DNA of 47,746 bases. Origin: CAYFFV01 sp964342695 (lineage in GTDB: Bacteria; Acidobacteriota; Vicinamibacteria; Vicinamibacterales; UBA8438). Location: NCBI GenBank assembly GCA_964342695.1, contig CAYFFV010000017.1, positions 1 to 47,746 of the forward strand. The letters run 5' to 3'. The translations under genes and the position numbers were made by a program. A model generated the notes under the pieces. That model ran no database searches. It was not told where the DNA came from and saw only the letters and a program-made list of their open reading frames with translations. How positions within the stretch are numbered: position 1 is the stretch's first letter; each line of letters begins with the position of its first letter. Shown here piece by piece: positions 1-8,277 of this stretch.

Positions 1-713
1 GAACTTCCGACTCCAATCACATGAACTCTCACTTCACGCGAGCGTGCTAGCTCAAGAGATTTTTGAACCTCGCCACTCCACGTTTGTCCATCTGAAATCA
101 CTATTAACGCCTTCGGGTTCTTTCTGCTCCCGTAGAGCTCTTCATCGACGTCAATCATTTTCAGTGCCCAAAAAATACCCTGCTCAATATTAGTATCCCA
201 ACTCCCGATGTCCTCAATACGAAAAGGAGGTTCTATAGAAAGATGATCAAGAAAGAAGAAAAATGCATTTGGATCACTGGTTAACCGAATTTGTGGAGCG
301 GGGCGTGAGGCAAACAATGCTAACGCAACTCGCTGTTCCTCCCAACTAAGTGACTCTGCGAAAACGCGCAACCATTCCGTCGCCCGGGCCCATCTGGTCT
401 GCGACACATCCGTGACGCGCATCGATGTAGATCCATCCAACAACACTATAAAATCAACGGCCGAGCTCTCATACTTATCAACAAGGGCCTGTGGTCTCGC
501 GATTGCGACAATAATGCACGCACACGACAGTATGAGGAAGAACCAAAAGCCTAGGTTTCCAACTAGAGGAAGCTTTTCCTGCAATGGGACGATTCGCTGC
601 GTCTGATATGACCGCACGTCGATTATTCGTCTAACAGAAAGCACAAGCCATAGCGCCAAGAAAATGGCTGGAAAAACTAACAACCAAAGAAGAATCGGAT
701 ATACAAAAGTCAT
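1..713 (-). CDS. VWA-domain membrane protein (BatA-like), 3' end cut by window
   Basis: This is the last visible gene of the MoxR/Bat-like operon. About 237 residues are visible before the window edge, so the C-terminus is missing. Two N-terminal membrane segments (about residues 5-26 and 54-72) precede a von Willebrand factor A domain. The metal-binding MIDAS motif D-G-S-T-S is at residues 93-97, followed by a run ending in VISDGQTWSG, typical of the domain. The ATG overlaps the stop of the preceding gene (ATGA), so the two are probably co-translated. In the BatA/BatB family such proteins sit in the inner membrane with the VWA domain outside the cytoplasm. The substrate is unknown. The assignment to VWA is firm; choosing BatA over BatB is a guess. 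Confidence 0.85.
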   Translation of the reverse strand, partial: MTFVYPILLWLLVFPAIFLALWLVLSVRRIIDVRSYQTQRIVPLQEKLPLVGNLGFWFFLILSCACIIVAIARPQALVDKYESSAVDFIVLLDGSTSMRVTDVSQTRWARATEWLRVFAESLSWEEQRVALALFASRPAPQIRLTSDPNAFFFFLDHLSIEPPFRIEDIGSWDTNIEQGIFWALKMIDVDEELYGSRKNPKALIVISDGQTWSGEVQKSLELARSREVRVHVIGVGS

Positions 714-1390
714 CCTCTTCGCCGAATCGTCTCGTCAGTCCCGATTGTCGGTTCCTCAATCATTTCAAGCTCATCAACGCGCATCGGTACAAAAATATGC
801 ACCTCGTCCAGCTCGCCATCAAAATCGTCTGGGAGACCACCTTCTCGTCCGAGCGGATGTCCTAAACGGTCGGAGAACACCTGATCTTCAGAAAGCAATA
901 GATCGCGGCGTTTAATTAGATACTCATAGTTAAAAGAGACATCCTCATTGTCTCCGTAAACTCCCATTAGCCCCTCATAGACTCCAATCGCTCTATCAAG
1001 CGCATCAAGAAGACTCGTTCTATCACCATCCCTAAAGCCAAGTCGAACAACGGAGTTTGCAGCAACCAGAGACTGATTAAGATTTAAACCATCAACTAAT
1101 TCTTGTCCTGAAAAAAAGTTGGCAACATTTTCCGCATAGTCCCTTTTCCAGTAAGAGATGGCTGCTTCCCGCGAGACGATCTCATCAACAGTGTCAGTAA
1201 AGAAAAATTGAGTTCTCTCTACTTTCTCAAGCACCGACTGATAAGTCTTTTCAGCCACTTCAAGCTGGCCGGTCGCGAGTGCTCGCTCCGCAATCGCCAA
1301 CTCGCTGTGAATCATAGCTACCCAACCGACAAAACCGGCTGCTAGAGATGTCACTAAAAAAATAAGGAAAAAGCGCAAAAATCTGAACAC
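710..1390 (-). CDS. Membrane-anchored TPR-like hypothetical protein of the Bat operon
   Basis: This is a 226-residue protein with one N-terminal membrane segment (about residues 7-28) and a soluble, mostly helical remainder. Residues 30-60 (ERALATGQLEVAEKTYQSVL) look like one degenerate tetratricopeptide unit. The C-terminal third is acidic and probably disordered. It lies between two VWA genes, 32 bases after one and overlapping the next by four bases. That is where some Bat operons carry a TPR protein (BatC/BatE), but similarity beyond position and the short helical motif cannot be shown here. The likely role is a scaffold for the neighbouring VWA proteins, by inference only. Confidence 0.6.
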   Translation of the reverse strand: MFRFLRFFLIFLVTSLAAGFVGWVAMIHSELAIAERALATGQLEVAEKTYQSVLEKVERTQFFFTDTVDEIVSREAAISYWKRDYAENVANFFSGQELVDGLNLNQSLVAANSVVRLGFRDGDRTSLLDALDRAIGVYEGLMGVYGDNEDVSFNYEYLIKRRDLLLSEDQVFSDRLGHPLGREGGLPDDFDGELDEVHIFVPMRVDELEMIEEPTIGTDETIRRRG

Positions 1391-1422
1391 ATTTAACTCC
1401 TACGTTAACCATTGACAGACCG

Positions 1423-2514
1423 TCACGGAAAGCATCTAAATTGCTTCACGGACAGAAACAGGATAATTCCGACCAACCAAAACACGAGCCCGATAACCGC
1501 GTAAGCCGCGTAGTGAGGGTTCCTTGTTGTGTACTCCGTAACATCAATATTTCCGGCAGACAGACGATCGATCTCATTAATGGCATTAATAATTGATACT
1601 TCATTGGCTGCAGGATAAAAACGTCCACCCGTCCGCTCGACCGCTTCTTTCCACAGTTCATCCGGCAGAACATCACCAAGTGCCTGGTCGTAGCTAGTTC
1701 TTATAAAGTAGACAGGAATCTCATTGTCCTCAGCCTGTTGAAGGATGTCATCAAGGGTACGATCCTCATAGACAGCGTGCGTGTCCTGACCATCACTAAA
1801 AATCACCATCAGGTTGCCCTGATGTTCCAAAAAGTCAAAAGCTCCAAACAGTTGGACGGCTCTATCGATCGCTTCCATAATTAGAGTACCGTGATCAGGG
1901 AAACGCCGATATTCCTCTGGCGTGCCTACCAGGCCAATGCTTAGCAACACATTTTCATAATCATTCGTAAACGGAGTTACGATGTACGGCTGACTCCCGA
2001 ATTCGATGAGTGACACTAAATCCTTGTATTCACTTTCCATCCTTCTGCGCACAAAATATTCAGCAGCCGATACATTCGCCAAAAAAGTATTACCAGCCCG
2101 TAGCTGTTGAGTGGAAAACGCCGTATTCATACTTAAAGAAGCGTCAATAAGAATCGCAATACGATGGCCAGGATAATTTACCTCCTGCCTACTTAAGCGC
2201 GTCTGGGGAGCGGCCAATGACACCACGAAAAAAGGAATACCGGCCAAGATAAATAAAAATGGAAGATATCTAATCCCTCCTTTCTGTAAAACACCCGGGG
2301 ATCCAAATACAGCAGGAAGCAGAATCTTTTCAGATTGACCTCGATGATGAGACAATCGGCGCCAAATTAAGTTGCCAATTATAAGAAGTGCGCCGGCACC
2401 CAAAAACAATAACGCTTCACGTAATCGCGCAAACACCATGCTCTGAAAATCTTCAACTTGTACTTGATTGCCTAGTTCCCAGAGAAGAGTTAAGATTTCA
2501 CTCGCTATATTCAT
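1423..2514 (-). CDS. VWA-domain membrane protein (BatA/BatB-like)
   Basis: With the chosen start this is 363 residues. It has membrane segments at about 33-52 and 83-101, a VWA domain with an intact MIDAS motif D-A-S-L-S at 124-128, and a final membrane segment near the C-terminus (YAVIGLVFWLVGIILFL). This is the architecture of aerotolerance-operon BatA/BatB proteins, which bind metal through the VWA domain and work with MoxR AAA ATPases. An in-frame ATG at 2565 would add 17 residues but overlap the upstream gene by 43 bases. The ATG at 2514 falls 8 bases after that gene's stop and is preferred. Neither start has a clear Shine-Dalgarno sequence. Family assignment is secure; the substrate is unknown. 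Confidence 0.85.
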   Translation of the reverse strand: MNIASEILTLLWELGNQVQVEDFQSMVFARLREALLFLGAGALLIIGNLIWRRLSHHRGQSEKILLPAVFGSPGVLQKGGIRYLPFLFILAGIPFFVVSLAAPQTRLSRQEVNYPGHRIAILIDASLSMNTAFSTQQLRAGNTFLANVSAAEYFVRRRMESEYKDLVSLIEFGSQPYIVTPFTNDYENVLLSIGLVGTPEEYRRFPDHGTLIMEAIDRAVQLFGAFDFLEHQGNLMVIFSDGQDTHAVYEDRTLDDILQQAEDNEIPVYFIRTSYDQALGDVLPDELWKEAVERTGGRFYPAANEVSIINAINEIDRLSAGNIDVTEYTTRNPHYAAYAVIGLVFWLVGIILFLSVKQFRCFP

Positions 2515-2522
2515 TGCAGGCT

Positions 2523-3731
2523 CTAAAAAGCTTGAATGCCAGTTTGAAACCTCTTGAGAATCCATTGATTGACAGAAAGTTGACGACGTGCCACCTTAAA
2601 CAAAAAGCTCTGCACATCCTCAAGCGTCTCCGTCAAGTCAGATGGAAACACTTCCGACTCTCTCGAATATCGCACTCTTGTAAACCGCGACAACAGACCC
2701 GTCAATCTCTCCGATAGAACATCGGTTTTTAAGCTATTTTTTTGTTCATCCAAGTCAGACCCTCTTTTAAATCTCGCTCCGCTAGCAGAGACAAAATACT
2801 TTCTATTTCTGAACATCCCCATTCTTACCAGCATTTCTCCACTCTGGCGAAAGCCTTTATCCTGCCCATCTCGAACTGCGATTTTATTTTCACTAATTAC
2901 CGAACCTGTAATTCGAATTGCACTCAGTGCTCGGTCCACAAGCTCTTCGTTCCAGCCGATCCGATCAATTTCTGAGCGAATACCTCGGAGTTCAAAAAAT
3001 AATGAAAAAATCAAAAATCCAGGTGACAAGTTAATACTCTTCTGAGGCCGCTTTTCCTTTCGTAACCGAACACCTAGAATTATGGTCAAGATTCCAAAGC
3101 CAACAGCAAAAAGGGCGAGAAGGATTGATAACATCAACAGTCCATCCGCCAAGAATTGCGTTTCGTTAGCACTATCAAAGGTTTCCCCCTCGAGTGGGCG
3201 CAGGCCATCTGCATCCCCAGAAACTACAGAAAGAATATGAATGGGTTCTTCGGGAATGACATGCCGCAATTGCCGTCCGGGAATAAACAATCCCTCCTCG
3301 ACTCGCCGTTCTATTCGGTACATAATTTCAAGTTGCGGTAATGGCAAATCAATACCAAAATAGTTGCCAGGAGAAAGACGAAGCTCATAAACAAACTGCA
3401 AAAAGCTCACGATTCCCTCTCGAACGTCTCTAGAACGTTCACCGCTAACGATCTCAAACGGGCTAACTTCAATGGATTCAGCTTGCAGGGTAACAAAATC
3501 TGAACTTACTCTATCAATCTCTGTCTCAACGATTCGACATGTGACCCACATCTCAAACGTCTCACCAACACGAGGCGCATTTGTGCTTAGTCTCCTCCAA
3601 CATTGAAGTGCATCCACTTCATAGTTCTCTGGCCCTTCGCTAAACGAGAGCTCTTGACCATTAGGGCTGCTCGGGTGGACCAAAGACAAACCCATAAGGA
3701 AAAAAAAACTTAGCCCTAACTCAATCCTCAT
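2523..3731 (-). CDS. BatD/MxaA-like membrane-anchored protein
   Basis: This 402-residue protein has a signal peptide (about 1-25), an exported beta-rich domain of about 165 residues, one membrane segment (about 197-222) and a basic cytoplasmic tail of about 180 residues. The exported part resembles the accessory proteins found between DUF58 and VWA genes in MoxR operons (BatD, MxaA types), which have an N-terminal signal, a beta-sandwich region and a late membrane helix. Recognition is by architecture and position rather than by a diagnostic motif. Its ATG overlaps the DUF58 gene's stop (ATGA). The long cytoplasmic tail could contact MoxR or the DUF58 protein, which is inference. Confidence 0.55.
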   Translation of the reverse strand: MRIELGLSFFFLMGLSLVHPSSPNGQELSFSEGPENYEVDALQCWRRLSTNAPRVGETFEMWVTCRIVETEIDRVSSDFVTLQAESIEVSPFEIVSGERSRDVREGIVSFLQFVYELRLSPGNYFGIDLPLPQLEIMYRIERRVEEGLFIPGRQLRHVIPEEPIHILSVVSGDADGLRPLEGETFDSANETQFLADGLLMLSILLALFAVGFGILTIILGVRLRKEKRPQKSINLSPGFLIFSLFFELRGIRSEIDRIGWNEELVDRALSAIRITGSVISENKIAVRDGQDKGFRQSGEMLVRMGMFRNRKYFVSASGARFKRGSDLDEQKNSLKTDVLSERLTGLLSRFTRVRYSRESEVFPSDLTETLEDVQSFLFKVARRQLSVNQWILKRFQTGIQAF

Positions 3732-4651
3732 AGTCTCCGTTTTCCCCGCGCTTCTAAAAAAGCCGATAATCCAGCATGCTCGTGCCCCTGACGAACTACG
3801 AGTGCATCAATACCTCTCGAGCGCGCCTTATCGACAACCTTATTTTGATGATCTTCAATCATCAAAGGTAATTTCAGTACCTCTCGATTTGAGAACAGTC
3901 GGACTTCACCAGTCTCAATATCTCTCCCTTGAAACCACCCAGAAGAAAAACCGGGCAGAGAAAAAGCAAAGGAGGAGTCAACGACCACGAGAAACACATC
4001 ATGATTATCCTTTGCCGCCAGAACTGCATCTAAAAATACGTCGAGCCCTGAAAACAAAAAGTCAGAAATAATGGGAACAACGGCACGCCTCCTGGTAAAA
4101 CCAGAAAGACTAAAGCCCTTGCTCTCAGATAACGGCTTAGCACGCCCCGAAAAGGAATTCTGATACAGGGACAACAGGTGAATTAAATGATCCTTACCTG
4201 AATGTGGATAGCTAAAGAGTCGAAGACAACTTTGATTCATTGTAACGAGCCCAACCATGTCCTGAAAAAAGACTCCTGCTAGCCCCACGGTCGCCATTAC
4301 CCGAACTATAATCGCGCTAATCGAGGTTCCGGCTGCGCCACACCGAGTCGAAAGTGAATCATCTGCAACAAGCACAATAGACGCTGTACTTTCCTGCTCG
4401 TACTCTCGCGTAACCAAGGGACTAAAATTCTTGATAATCGATTCAGACCAATCTATAGATGATGGGCGATCACCAGGCTGCCAATCGCGCAGACCCACAA
4501 AATCAAACCCCCCTCCCTGAAACACACTATCATGGCTACCTAATGCGAACTCCTTCATTCGCCCCAAGACTACAAGTTCAAGCGCGTCGATCTCCGCCAA
4601 ATCAATATGACTGGCGACCTGCAAGTCGTCCACCCTCGTATCACTCGTCAT
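3728..4651 (-). CDS. DUF58 domain-containing protein
   Basis: This is a 307-residue soluble protein of the DUF58 family, the usual partner of MoxR AAA ATPases. The signature segment is seen at residues 53-68 (LRDWQPGDRPSSIDW), matching the family pattern R-x-W/Y-x-P-G-D-x-x-x-x-I-x-W. The following VWA-like fold contains a degenerate metal site (VADDSLST), and there is no membrane segment. It overlaps moxR upstream and the BatD-like gene downstream by four bases each, so the three are almost certainly translated together. DUF58 proteins are thought to act as MoxR adaptors or substrates; the exact role is not established. Confidence 0.9.
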   Translation of the reverse strand: MTSDTRVDDLQVASHIDLAEIDALELVVLGRMKEFALGSHDSVFQGGGFDFVGLRDWQPGDRPSSIDWSESIIKNFSPLVTREYEQESTASIVLVADDSLSTRCGAAGTSISAIIVRVMATVGLAGVFFQDMVGLVTMNQSCLRLFSYPHSGKDHLIHLLSLYQNSFSGRAKPLSESKGFSLSGFTRRRAVVPIISDFLFSGLDVFLDAVLAAKDNHDVFLVVVDSSFAFSLPGFSSGWFQGRDIETGEVRLFSNREVLKLPLMIEDHQNKVVDKARSRGIDALVVRQGHEHAGLSAFLEARGKRRL

Positions 4652-5688
4652 GGAACCGGAACACTCTCAACGAGATCCTCAACAACATCATCCACTCTGA
4701 CATTTTGACTTGCCGCATTCGGTTTTAACCACACTCGATGACCGAGTATATATTTCGCTAAAGCCTGAACGTCCTCGGGAAGCACTTCAGTCCGCTCCGA
4801 TGCCAGCAGCGTCCAGACCTTCACTAACCTCCCCCATGATATTGTTGCCCGAGGAGAGGCACCAAGATCGACAAACTCTTCAACCAATACAGACGGTGAC
4901 TTCATGTTCCAATCCGTCTCAATATTCCGTGGCCTAGATGCAGCCACTAATCGCTGGATATACTCTCCCAATAGATCATGAAGAAAGACGTGTTTACTAA
5001 TCCGCGAACGAAGCGAGATAATTCGCTCTTTAGAGATCAGTCCTTTGAGCTGGACATTTTTAAAATCAAAACTAACAAGTTTTTTTTCCTCTTCTGGTGG
5101 CAAATAGCCAATCGTCACCATAATCGAAAAACGATCTGTGGCCGCCTCTGACAACGGAAACGTGCCTTGGCCAAGCTCGACAGGATTCATTGTCGCGATA
5201 GCAAAACTAAAATCAGGTAAATTGTGAGTGGTCTTTCCAACGGTCACCGCTCGATCCTGCAAGCCTTCCAGAAAGGCGCTCTGTGATTTCAACGGGATGC
5301 GATTAATCTCATCCAACAAGATAATCTCAGCCGATGCGAGAGGGCCGAATTCCGTCATCAAGTCGCCCGTGGCAGGATTAACCATCTGAAAACCTACGAT
5401 TTCAGTTGGCTGAAGATCCGCACGTCCTTGTAGGCGAGCAAATTTCGCGCCACTGATAGCCGCAAGAATGACTCCAAAGAAAGTCTTTCCAACTCCGGGA
5501 ACACCACGAAGCAGAAGATTTCCAGCGTTTACTTGACGATCATCCTTAGCATCATAGGTCGTTGGAATCTCCGCCATTAAAACAATGTTCGCTAGAGTCT
5601 TCTCCTTCTCATAGCCAACAAGTGCTTTATTGCCTTCTACCAAGATTGCTTTATGAAAATCAATCGCTTCTTGAAGCTCACTATCCAT
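4648..5688 (-). CDS. MoxR-family AAA+ ATPase
   Basis: This is a 346-residue AAA+ ATPase of the MoxR class. Walker A GVPGVGKT is at 62-69, Walker B ILLDEIN at 123-129, and the sensor 1 region (IATMNPVE) is followed by a typical MoxR lid domain. MoxR proteins act as chaperones that load metals or cofactors or remodel VWA-domain partners. Here it is followed immediately by DUF58, BatD-like and VWA genes, the standard arrangement for such a system. The length is normal for the family. The ATG at 5688 has only a weak purine-rich stretch upstream. The client is unknown. Confidence 0.93.
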   Translation of the reverse strand: MDSELQEAIDFHKAILVEGNKALVGYEKEKTLANIVLMAEIPTTYDAKDDRQVNAGNLLLRGVPGVGKTFFGVILAAISGAKFARLQGRADLQPTEIVGFQMVNPATGDLMTEFGPLASAEIILLDEINRIPLKSQSAFLEGLQDRAVTVGKTTHNLPDFSFAIATMNPVELGQGTFPLSEAATDRFSIMVTIGYLPPEEEKKLVSFDFKNVQLKGLISKERIISLRSRISKHVFLHDLLGEYIQRLVAASRPRNIETDWNMKSPSVLVEEFVDLGASPRATISWGRLVKVWTLLASERTEVLPEDVQALAKYILGHRVWLKPNAASQNVRVDDVVEDLVESVPVP

Positions 5689-5701
5689 AGGCCAACTCTT
5701 T

Positions 5702-6271
5702 CTAGATTCCGCTATCCGAATTATTGGAAGATTTTAACCCTGCGATTGATTTCCCAACTTTCACATAGAGCTCATATCGAGATTGATATGTCTGAAGTTT
5801 CTCAGAATTAACTGAATCTAGCCGCTTTAAAAGCAAGTCTCTTTCTTGATCCGTCACGGATTTCAATTGGTTTTCGATGGCAAATGCTCTGTCTTTATAA
5901 TCGCGATCGTGTCGCTGTTCCCAACTAAGCCACTCCGATGTCCAGCGCGCGTGCGTTTCATCAATAAATTCATCCGAAAACGGGAACTGACCTCCCGTAA
6001 CCTGATCGAGCCGTTCGAAAGATGACGGAAAGAGACGACGACTAATTACACTTAATTGCGCCCACCCAACCAAGCTTTGAGGGTCCTTGTTTCCTTCTAC
6101 TCTTGCAGTCTTGAACAACCGCAAGATTTCCAGCAAGAGTCTTTCCTCACGTGCACGTCTGGCTTTGATGACGACTAGCCAAACAAGAAATACAACCAAC
6201 AAAAAGCCACATATTAATGCGACGAAGGAAAAATCTATCTCGGTAGCGAAGGAAAGATCCATCTGAGTCAC
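5702..6271 (-). CDS. Small inner-membrane protein, possibly DUF4381-like
   Basis: This is a 189-residue protein with one membrane segment at about 14-34 followed by a basic, helical cytoplasmic domain. The order (membrane helix, RRAREER stretch, then a helical domain carrying RRLFPSS) resembles DUF4381 proteins often found in MoxR/VWA operons. That match is by shape and context and cannot be confirmed by eye. The gene begins with GTG at 6271; an ATG three codons later (6262) is an alternative. It lies between apt and moxR with short gaps (9 and 13 bases), so it belongs to the same transcript. Confidence 0.55.
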   Translation of the reverse strand: MTQMDLSFATEIDFSFVALICGFLLVVFLVWLVVIKARRAREERLLLEILRLFKTARVEGNKDPQSLVGWAQLSVISRRLFPSSFERLDQVTGGQFPFSDEFIDETHARWTSEWLSWEQRHDRDYKDRAFAIENQLKSVTDQERDLLLKRLDSVNSEKLQTYQSRYELYVKVGKSIAGLKSSNNSDSGI

Positions 6272-6280
6272 GAAAAACCA

Positions 6281-6814
6281 CTAATATGTCAGTACTGTTG
6301 ATAAGCGCGTTCCGGGCAACTTCGACCGCCCGTTAAGAAACTCCAATTCAATCAGAAAAGAAAGACCCGTCACTTCACCGCCACACTCCTTAATTAGACG
6401 CACTGACGCTTCCGCTGTCCCGCCAGTTGCTAATAGATCATCGACGATTAATACTTTCTGACCTTTCTTGACTGCATCCTCGTGCACTTCAAGCGAATCA
6501 GACCCATACTCTAATGAGTAAGACGCTGCGACCGTTGCCGACGGCAACTTACCTGGCTTTCGAATAGGTATAAAACCGACACCCAAACGATCTGCAATGG
6601 CAGCACCAAAAATAAAACCCCTACTTTCAATACCCGCAACTACATCTACATCACTACCACTAAAGGAGTCCGCCATCTCCTTAATCGACGCTTTGAAACC
6701 TTTGCCATCTAAAAGTAAGGTAGTAATGTCGTAAAACAAAATCCCTTCCTTCGGAAACCCAGGAACTTCTCTGATCATTTTCTTAAGGTCTTCTGTCTTA
6801 AAATCAGGTCTCAT
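6281..6814 (-). CDS. apt: Adenine phosphoribosyltransferase
   Basis: This enzyme converts adenine and phosphoribosyl pyrophosphate to AMP and pyrophosphate in cytoplasmic purine salvage. The protein is 177 residues, normal for the family. The PRPP-binding loop VDDLLATGG is seen at about 124-132, and the N-terminal PGFPKEGILFYDITTLL stretch is diagnostic of Apt. The ATG at 6814 overlaps the last base of the acyP stop (TGATG), which favours it over the TTG one codon earlier. It is the second gene of the operon leading into moxR. No functional link to the Bat genes is evident beyond co-transcription. Confidence 0.95.
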   Translation of the reverse strand: MRPDFKTEDLKKMIREVPGFPKEGILFYDITTLLLDGKGFKASIKEMADSFSGSDVDVVAGIESRGFIFGAAIADRLGVGFIPIRKPGKLPSATVAASYSLEYGSDSLEVHEDAVKKGQKVLIVDDLLATGGTAEASVRLIKECGGEVTGLSFLIELEFLNGRSKLPGTRLSTVLTY

Positions 6815-7095
6815 CAATCGCTCTCCAAAATGAAGAAGTTGTCATAACTCGAACTATCAAGGCATTCTGTAACTTCAACCTCTTTAACTATAGAGCCCAT
6901 CGGACCCTCTCGAATCAGGCTTTCAAATCGAGCAAGTGAGAACTCCTCACCTATAGCCAGCGCTCTAACACGTCCGTCAGTGCAATTTTCTACAAATCCA
7001 GTAAGCCGTTCCTTCTGAGCAGCAGCAACTGTAAACTGTCGAAAGCCCACTCCTTGAACTCTTCCAGAAACGAGATAGTGTCTACTGATTGCCAT
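6814..7095 (-). CDS. acyP: Acylphosphatase
   Basis: This small enzyme of 93 residues hydrolyses the carboxyl-phosphate bond of acyl phosphates. The catalytic arginine is seen in GRVQGVGFR (R19) and the catalytic asparagine in GFVENCTDG (N37), the two residues that define the family. The ATG at 7095 gives the usual family length. A TTG eight codons upstream lies inside a probable -10 box and is less likely. This is the first gene of the acyP-apt-moxR-Bat transcript. Confidence 0.93.
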   Translation of the reverse strand: MAISRHYLVSGRVQGVGFRQFTVAAAQKERLTGFVENCTDGRVRALAIGEEFSLARFESLIREGPMGSIVKEVEVTECLDSSSYDNFFILESD

Positions 7096-7118
7096 GCTGT
7101 CGGAAAGATAAAAACCCA

Positions 7119-7124
7119 ATTATA
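7119..7124 (-). promoter_or_regulatory. Candidate -10 box for the acyP-apt-moxR operon
   Basis: The minus strand reads TATAAT here, a perfect sigma70 -10 hexamer. It is placed so that transcription would start about 15-17 bases before the acyP ATG. No convincing -35 is seen at 16-18 bases upstream, so the assignment rests on the -10 and its position ahead of the first gene. Confidence 0.45.
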
Positions 7125-7229
7125 TCTAAGATAAGGACTGCGAGCCTCACATCTAACACCCTCGCTTACCTAAACCACTCACCATTGCACTCAGTTGCAC
7201 TAGGACTACGATACAATACTCATGAGTGT

Positions 7230-7306
7230 CGGGGCGTGGCTCAGCCCGGTAGAGCACCCCGTTCGGGACGGGGGGGTCGGCAGTTCAAATCTGCCCGCCC
7301 CGACCA
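7230..7306 (+). tRNA. tRNA-Pro (anticodon CGG)
   Basis: A complete 77-nt cloverleaf can be folded by eye. The acceptor stem CGGGGCG pairs with CGCCCCG at 7296-7302. The D stem is GCTC/GAGC. The anticodon stem CCCCG/CGGGG encloses loop TTCGGGA, giving anticodon CGG at 7264-7266, which reads CCG. The T stem GGCAG/CTGCC encloses TTCAAAT. The discriminator base is A and the CCA end is encoded (7304-7306). The C at position 1 and G at position 37 are usual for proline tRNAs. An AT-rich stretch with -10-like TACGAT and TACAAT at 7207-7217 lies just upstream. It stands alone between acyP and surE, with no sign of an integrated element at its 3' end. Confidence 0.96.
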
Positions 7307-7371
7307 CTTAATTACAGAACGCTCCGTCCCCCTCTACGATTGAGAAGACGAACAGTCGATTTCTTCCGAAC

Positions 7372-8118
7372 TCATCCGTTGATAAGAAGTCGATTCACGC
7401 CATCAATAAGGTGATGTGCTGTCCAATCCACCTGGCAAGGCGTCACCGAAACCCAGCCAGACTGAACCGCATGATAATCTGATTCTAAATCCTCGGCCCA
7501 ATCCAATCGCGCAGCACCAATCCAATAGAATGCCTCACTTTTAGGATCGCGTCCCTTTTCGACGGATGGTTCTTGGCTTCGTTTGCCTTGAACCGTAACT
7601 TTCAAGCCTTTTGCCGCAGTACTCGGAACGTTAACGTTTAAGAATACCCCTTTATCCAAACCATTAGACAAAACACTCTTTGATATTTGATAACCAGCTT
7701 TGACTGCTTGGTCATAATCTCCTTTGAGGGCTAAATGTCGTTCTTGAGAAAATGCGATGCTAGATATCCCCAAAAGGCATCCTTCAAGCGCTCCACCGAC
7801 AGTACCGGAATAAGTAATGTCGTCGCCAATGTTCCACCCTTTATTAATCCCGGACAGAATCAAATCGGGGCATTTATCGAGAATTTCCGCCAACGCAAGA
7901 TTCACGCAATCCGTAGGCGTGCCATCAACAGAAAAGACTCTATCGCGTAGCCGTCGGCTCCTAAGAGGCCTCCTCAACGTTAATCCATGTCCAACAGCAC
8001 TTGACTCCGTCTCAGGAGCGACTACCCAAACCTCACCGAGGTCGGAAACGGCGTTCGCCAGAACCTCAAGTCCTTCTGAACCCACACCATCATCATTAGT
8101 AATTAATATAGTCGCCAT
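7372..8118 (-). CDS. surE: 5'/3'-nucleotidase SurE
   Basis: This is a metal-dependent phosphatase that removes phosphate from nucleoside 5'- and 3'-monophosphates. The 248-residue protein shows the N-terminal metal-binding ITNDDG (6-11) and the conserved block SGINKGWNIGDDITYSGTVGGALEG, which carries the second half of the active site. The ATG at 8118 gives the canonical start just before the first beta strand; a TTG three codons earlier is unlikely. It is transcribed alone on the minus strand, divergent from hemH. SurE is often linked to pcm and rpoS elsewhere, but neither is seen here. Confidence 0.95.
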   Translation of the reverse strand: MATILITNDDGVGSEGLEVLANAVSDLGEVWVVAPETESSAVGHGLTLRRPLRSRRLRDRVFSVDGTPTDCVNLALAEILDKCPDLILSGINKGWNIGDDITYSGTVGGALEGCLLGISSIAFSQERHLALKGDYDQAVKAGYQISKSVLSNGLDKGVFLNVNVPSTAAKGLKVTVQGKRSQEPSVEKGRDPKSEAFYWIGAARLDWAEDLESDYHAVQSGWVSVTPCQVDWTAHHLIDGVNRLLING

Positions 8119-8277
8119 CTCAAACAAAAAAAGTTTAACACGTGAACTTTTTTATCATGTTGCACATTCTGATTAATTGTTAAGTTATATTTAGATGGGA
8201 ACCGCCAATATATTGAAAACTAATTACTACTGACGTTTCAAAGATGTCCCCTTCATATTTACAATCAATCAAATCAG

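Noticed and set aside
2515..2565. Upstream ATG for the VWA protein
   Set aside because: It overlaps the preceding gene by 43 bases without a ribosome site; the ATG at 2514 is at the usual operon spacing.
7089..7343. An 84-codon plus-strand open frame
   Set aside because: It spans the complete tRNA-Pro and its promoter, and its translation is just the tRNA sequence read as protein.
7230..7371. tRNA-Pro as an integration site for a mobile element
   Set aside because: No integrase, no repeated tRNA 3' end and no shift in gene content is visible; the neighbours are housekeeping genes.
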